Source: Pictodentalium vernedei (taxonomy: Eukaryota > Mollusca > Scaphopoda > Dentaliida > Dentaliidae). From it: DNA of 64,000 nt. The notes under the pieces are model-generated. The model saw only the letters and a list, made by a program, of their open reading frames with translations, ran no database searches and had not been told where the DNA came from. The DNA lies in NCBI GenBank assembly GCA_031216915.1, contig CM062293.1, positions 147,010,285 to 147,074,284 of the forward strand. The letters run 5' to 3'. Made by a program: the position numbers and the translations under genes. Below are positions 62,897 to 64,000 of this stretch, piece after piece; position 1 is the first letter of the stretch; every line of letters starts with the position of its first letter.

Positions 62897-62994
62897 TGTA
62901 CAAAATGTTGTATCAGATTTGAGCTCTTGTTTCTAAATATAACGAGATATGGCTGTAGAAACAAAAACTCAACTATGATACAACATTTTGTACA
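62897..62994. repeat. Foldback, about 38-bp arms
   Basis: TGTACAAAATGTTGTATCA and TGATACAACATTTTGTACA are perfect; the inner CTTGTTTCTA / TAGAAACAA also pairs. Confidence 0.75.
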
Positions 62995-62999
62995 TTTAT

Positions 63000-63090
63000 T
63001 TATTGGAGTTCAAAGAAACTTTTGATAACCAGGGTCACCTTGTGTTGAACAGTTTTATGGGTGGAGGAAGCCATTTTGTCTATAATCATA
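63000..63090 (-). repeat. SINE 3' fragment (subfamily of 30255)
   Basis: TTATTTATTGGAGTTCAAAG, ACCAGGGTCACCTTGTG and GTTTTATGGGTGGAGGAAGC: the tail and adjoining body in the order of the SINEs, minus-oriented. Confidence 0.6.
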
Positions 63091-63228
63091 ATGGTGATAA
63101 AATATATGTATATAGCAAACATGTATATATCTACATAGCATTGTTGCGCTTTACATCCAAATTGACTCTCATCATTGACTACTCATTTTTCAGCCTTTTT
63201 TTTTCTCCAGGAGATTATTATGATCCCT

Positions 63229-63364
63229 GATGAGTCTGGAGGTGGGATGGGGAAATCTCACCCAAGGGGCAAGATATTTGAACCAGACCCGAGGCTTGCC
63301 GAGGGTCTGGTTCAAATATCTTGCCCCTTGGGTGAGATTTCCCCATCCCACCTCCAGACTCATC
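63229..63364. repeat. Perfect palindrome, 62-bp arms
   Basis: 63229-63290 and 63303-63364 are exact reverse complements (62 of 62), starting GATGAGTCTGGAGGTGGGAT and ending at CCAGACCC. The 12-nt loop GAGGCTTGCCGA can itself pair GGC/GCC. Open frames across both strands are the trivial consequence of the symmetry. Confidence 0.97.
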
Positions 63365-63792
63365 GAGGATGGTTTTTCTCCCCCCACCATGCAGCGATTA
63401 TGTTAGCCAGAGGTAATCGGGAGTCACATGCTGATTCAATCAACTGATTTTGTATTCGTTGTTTTGAGAAACTGATGACACCATCGGAAAGAGCATGCAC
63501 AAGTTATGTATACTACTCAAAGTTTGCTTAGCACCAAATATTTGACACATCATTGTGAAATTTACTTGTGACATATTTGCGATATTTTTGGTGGATATGA
63601 TTGAAGAATGTATTGAGATGGTCCCCAGTGTTTACATTAGCTCTCTTGACAGGCAGACTTTTCGTGACAGTCATGGAAAGCATGTACCCCTTGATTTTCA
63701 TGATGTTTCCGTGTACTGTCTACATGTATATGACATGTGTAGAGTATTCAATTTTCATTTAAACACAAATCCTTGTAATTTAATGATTGAAT
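63365..63792. other. No gene supported
   Basis: A 90-codon plus frame at 63555-63827 has no recognisable domain and overlaps the transposase start; probably the 5' end region of that transposon. Confidence 0.35.
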
Positions 63793-64000
63793 ATGGCAAA
63801 TGCAAATGTAAGAAGACATTTGTCTGAAGCAGAAATGTGGTGGGCTGTAGGGATGGTGGTTCAAGGGTCTACCCATCGTCAAGTTGGTGAAGCCCTTGGT
63901 GTGCACCATATACGGTGATCACCAGAGCCTGGGCAAGATTTCAGCAGTATGGCACACCAGTAAGACGGCATGGTGGTGGCAGAGACAGGGCAACATCTGC
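63793..64000 (+). pseudogene. Tc1-like transposase N-terminus, frameshifted, cut by window end
   Basis: From the ATG at 63793 the frame reads MANANVRRHLSEAEMWWAVG then MVVQGSTHRQVGEALGVHH, the first helix-turn-helix of Tc1/mariner transposases. A stop follows unless the frame shifts by one base near 63912. In the shifted frame it continues TVITRAWARFQQYGTPVRRH then GGGRDRATS, matching the W.R(F/Y)...G.V.R..G.GR linker before the second DNA-binding subdomain. By family, this part binds the transposon's inverted repeats. The catalytic DDE/DDD domain would lie beyond 64000. The frameshift suggests an inactive copy, unless it is a sequencing error. Confidence 0.7.

Overview
The window looks like repeat-dense, AT-rich intergenic (or deep intronic) DNA from an invertebrate animal, most likely a bivalve mollusc. 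Three things suggest this. It holds an I-superfamily LINE. It holds several pearl/Helitron-like elements, in which tandem arrays of about 145-170 bp lead into a GACGG or GGAT microsatellite and then a terminal hairpin. It also holds many small foldback elements. I could not support any single-copy host gene. Most long open frames either cross homopolymer G/C tracts or lie inside repeats. The species assignment is inference.

The one structurally complete coding unit is a non-LTR retrotransposon at 6456-12645. It is flanked by a 12-bp target-site duplication and carries two overlapping uninterrupted ORFs. ORF1 is a zinc-knuckle nucleic-acid chaperone; ORF2 is an AP endonuclease, reverse transcriptase and RNase H polyprotein. 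The tail is (TAA)n. ORF2 appears to lack about seven residues in the early RT motifs, so the copy may be dead despite its open frame. SINEs at 13667-14068, 22015-22394, 22998-23243 and 46310-46648 end in almost the same 3' sequence as this LINE. Their heads differ: one is tRNA-derived and two are 5S-rRNA-like, all on one shared body. This fits a LINE/SINE partnership with head swapping.

Layout. 0-2.1 kb: an inverted array of tRNA-like units around a poly-G element. 3-6.4 kb: foldbacks, poly-G tracts and two Helitron-like ends. 6.4-12.7 kb: the LINE. 13-24 kb: SINEs, a broken second LINE, hAT-like MITEs and pearl-like repeats. 24.8-27 kb: a 153-bp satellite with a 3-mer higher-order repeat. 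27-37 kb: TTAA-flanked palindromic MITEs and a foldback transposon whose inverted ends are built from a TGACGTTTTGACC-type minisatellite. 38-43 kb, 49-51.6 kb and 56-57.5 kb: three copies of one large pearl-like element. 53.3-53.9 kb: a third broken LINE. 57.6-62.9 kb: more MITEs, including three nearly identical pogo-like copies and a second minisatellite-ended foldback with an 8-bp TSD. 63.2-64 kb: a perfect 62-bp-arm palindrome and the frameshifted start of a Tc1-type transposase cut off by the window edge.

The genes present belong to mobile DNA. The LINE is the only plausible local source of reverse transcriptase. The non-autonomous elements (SINEs, MITEs, Helitron-like arrays) depend on proteins not encoded here. 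The main interest is structural: repeated use of perfect central hairpins and of minisatellite-built inverted termini in unrelated element families.
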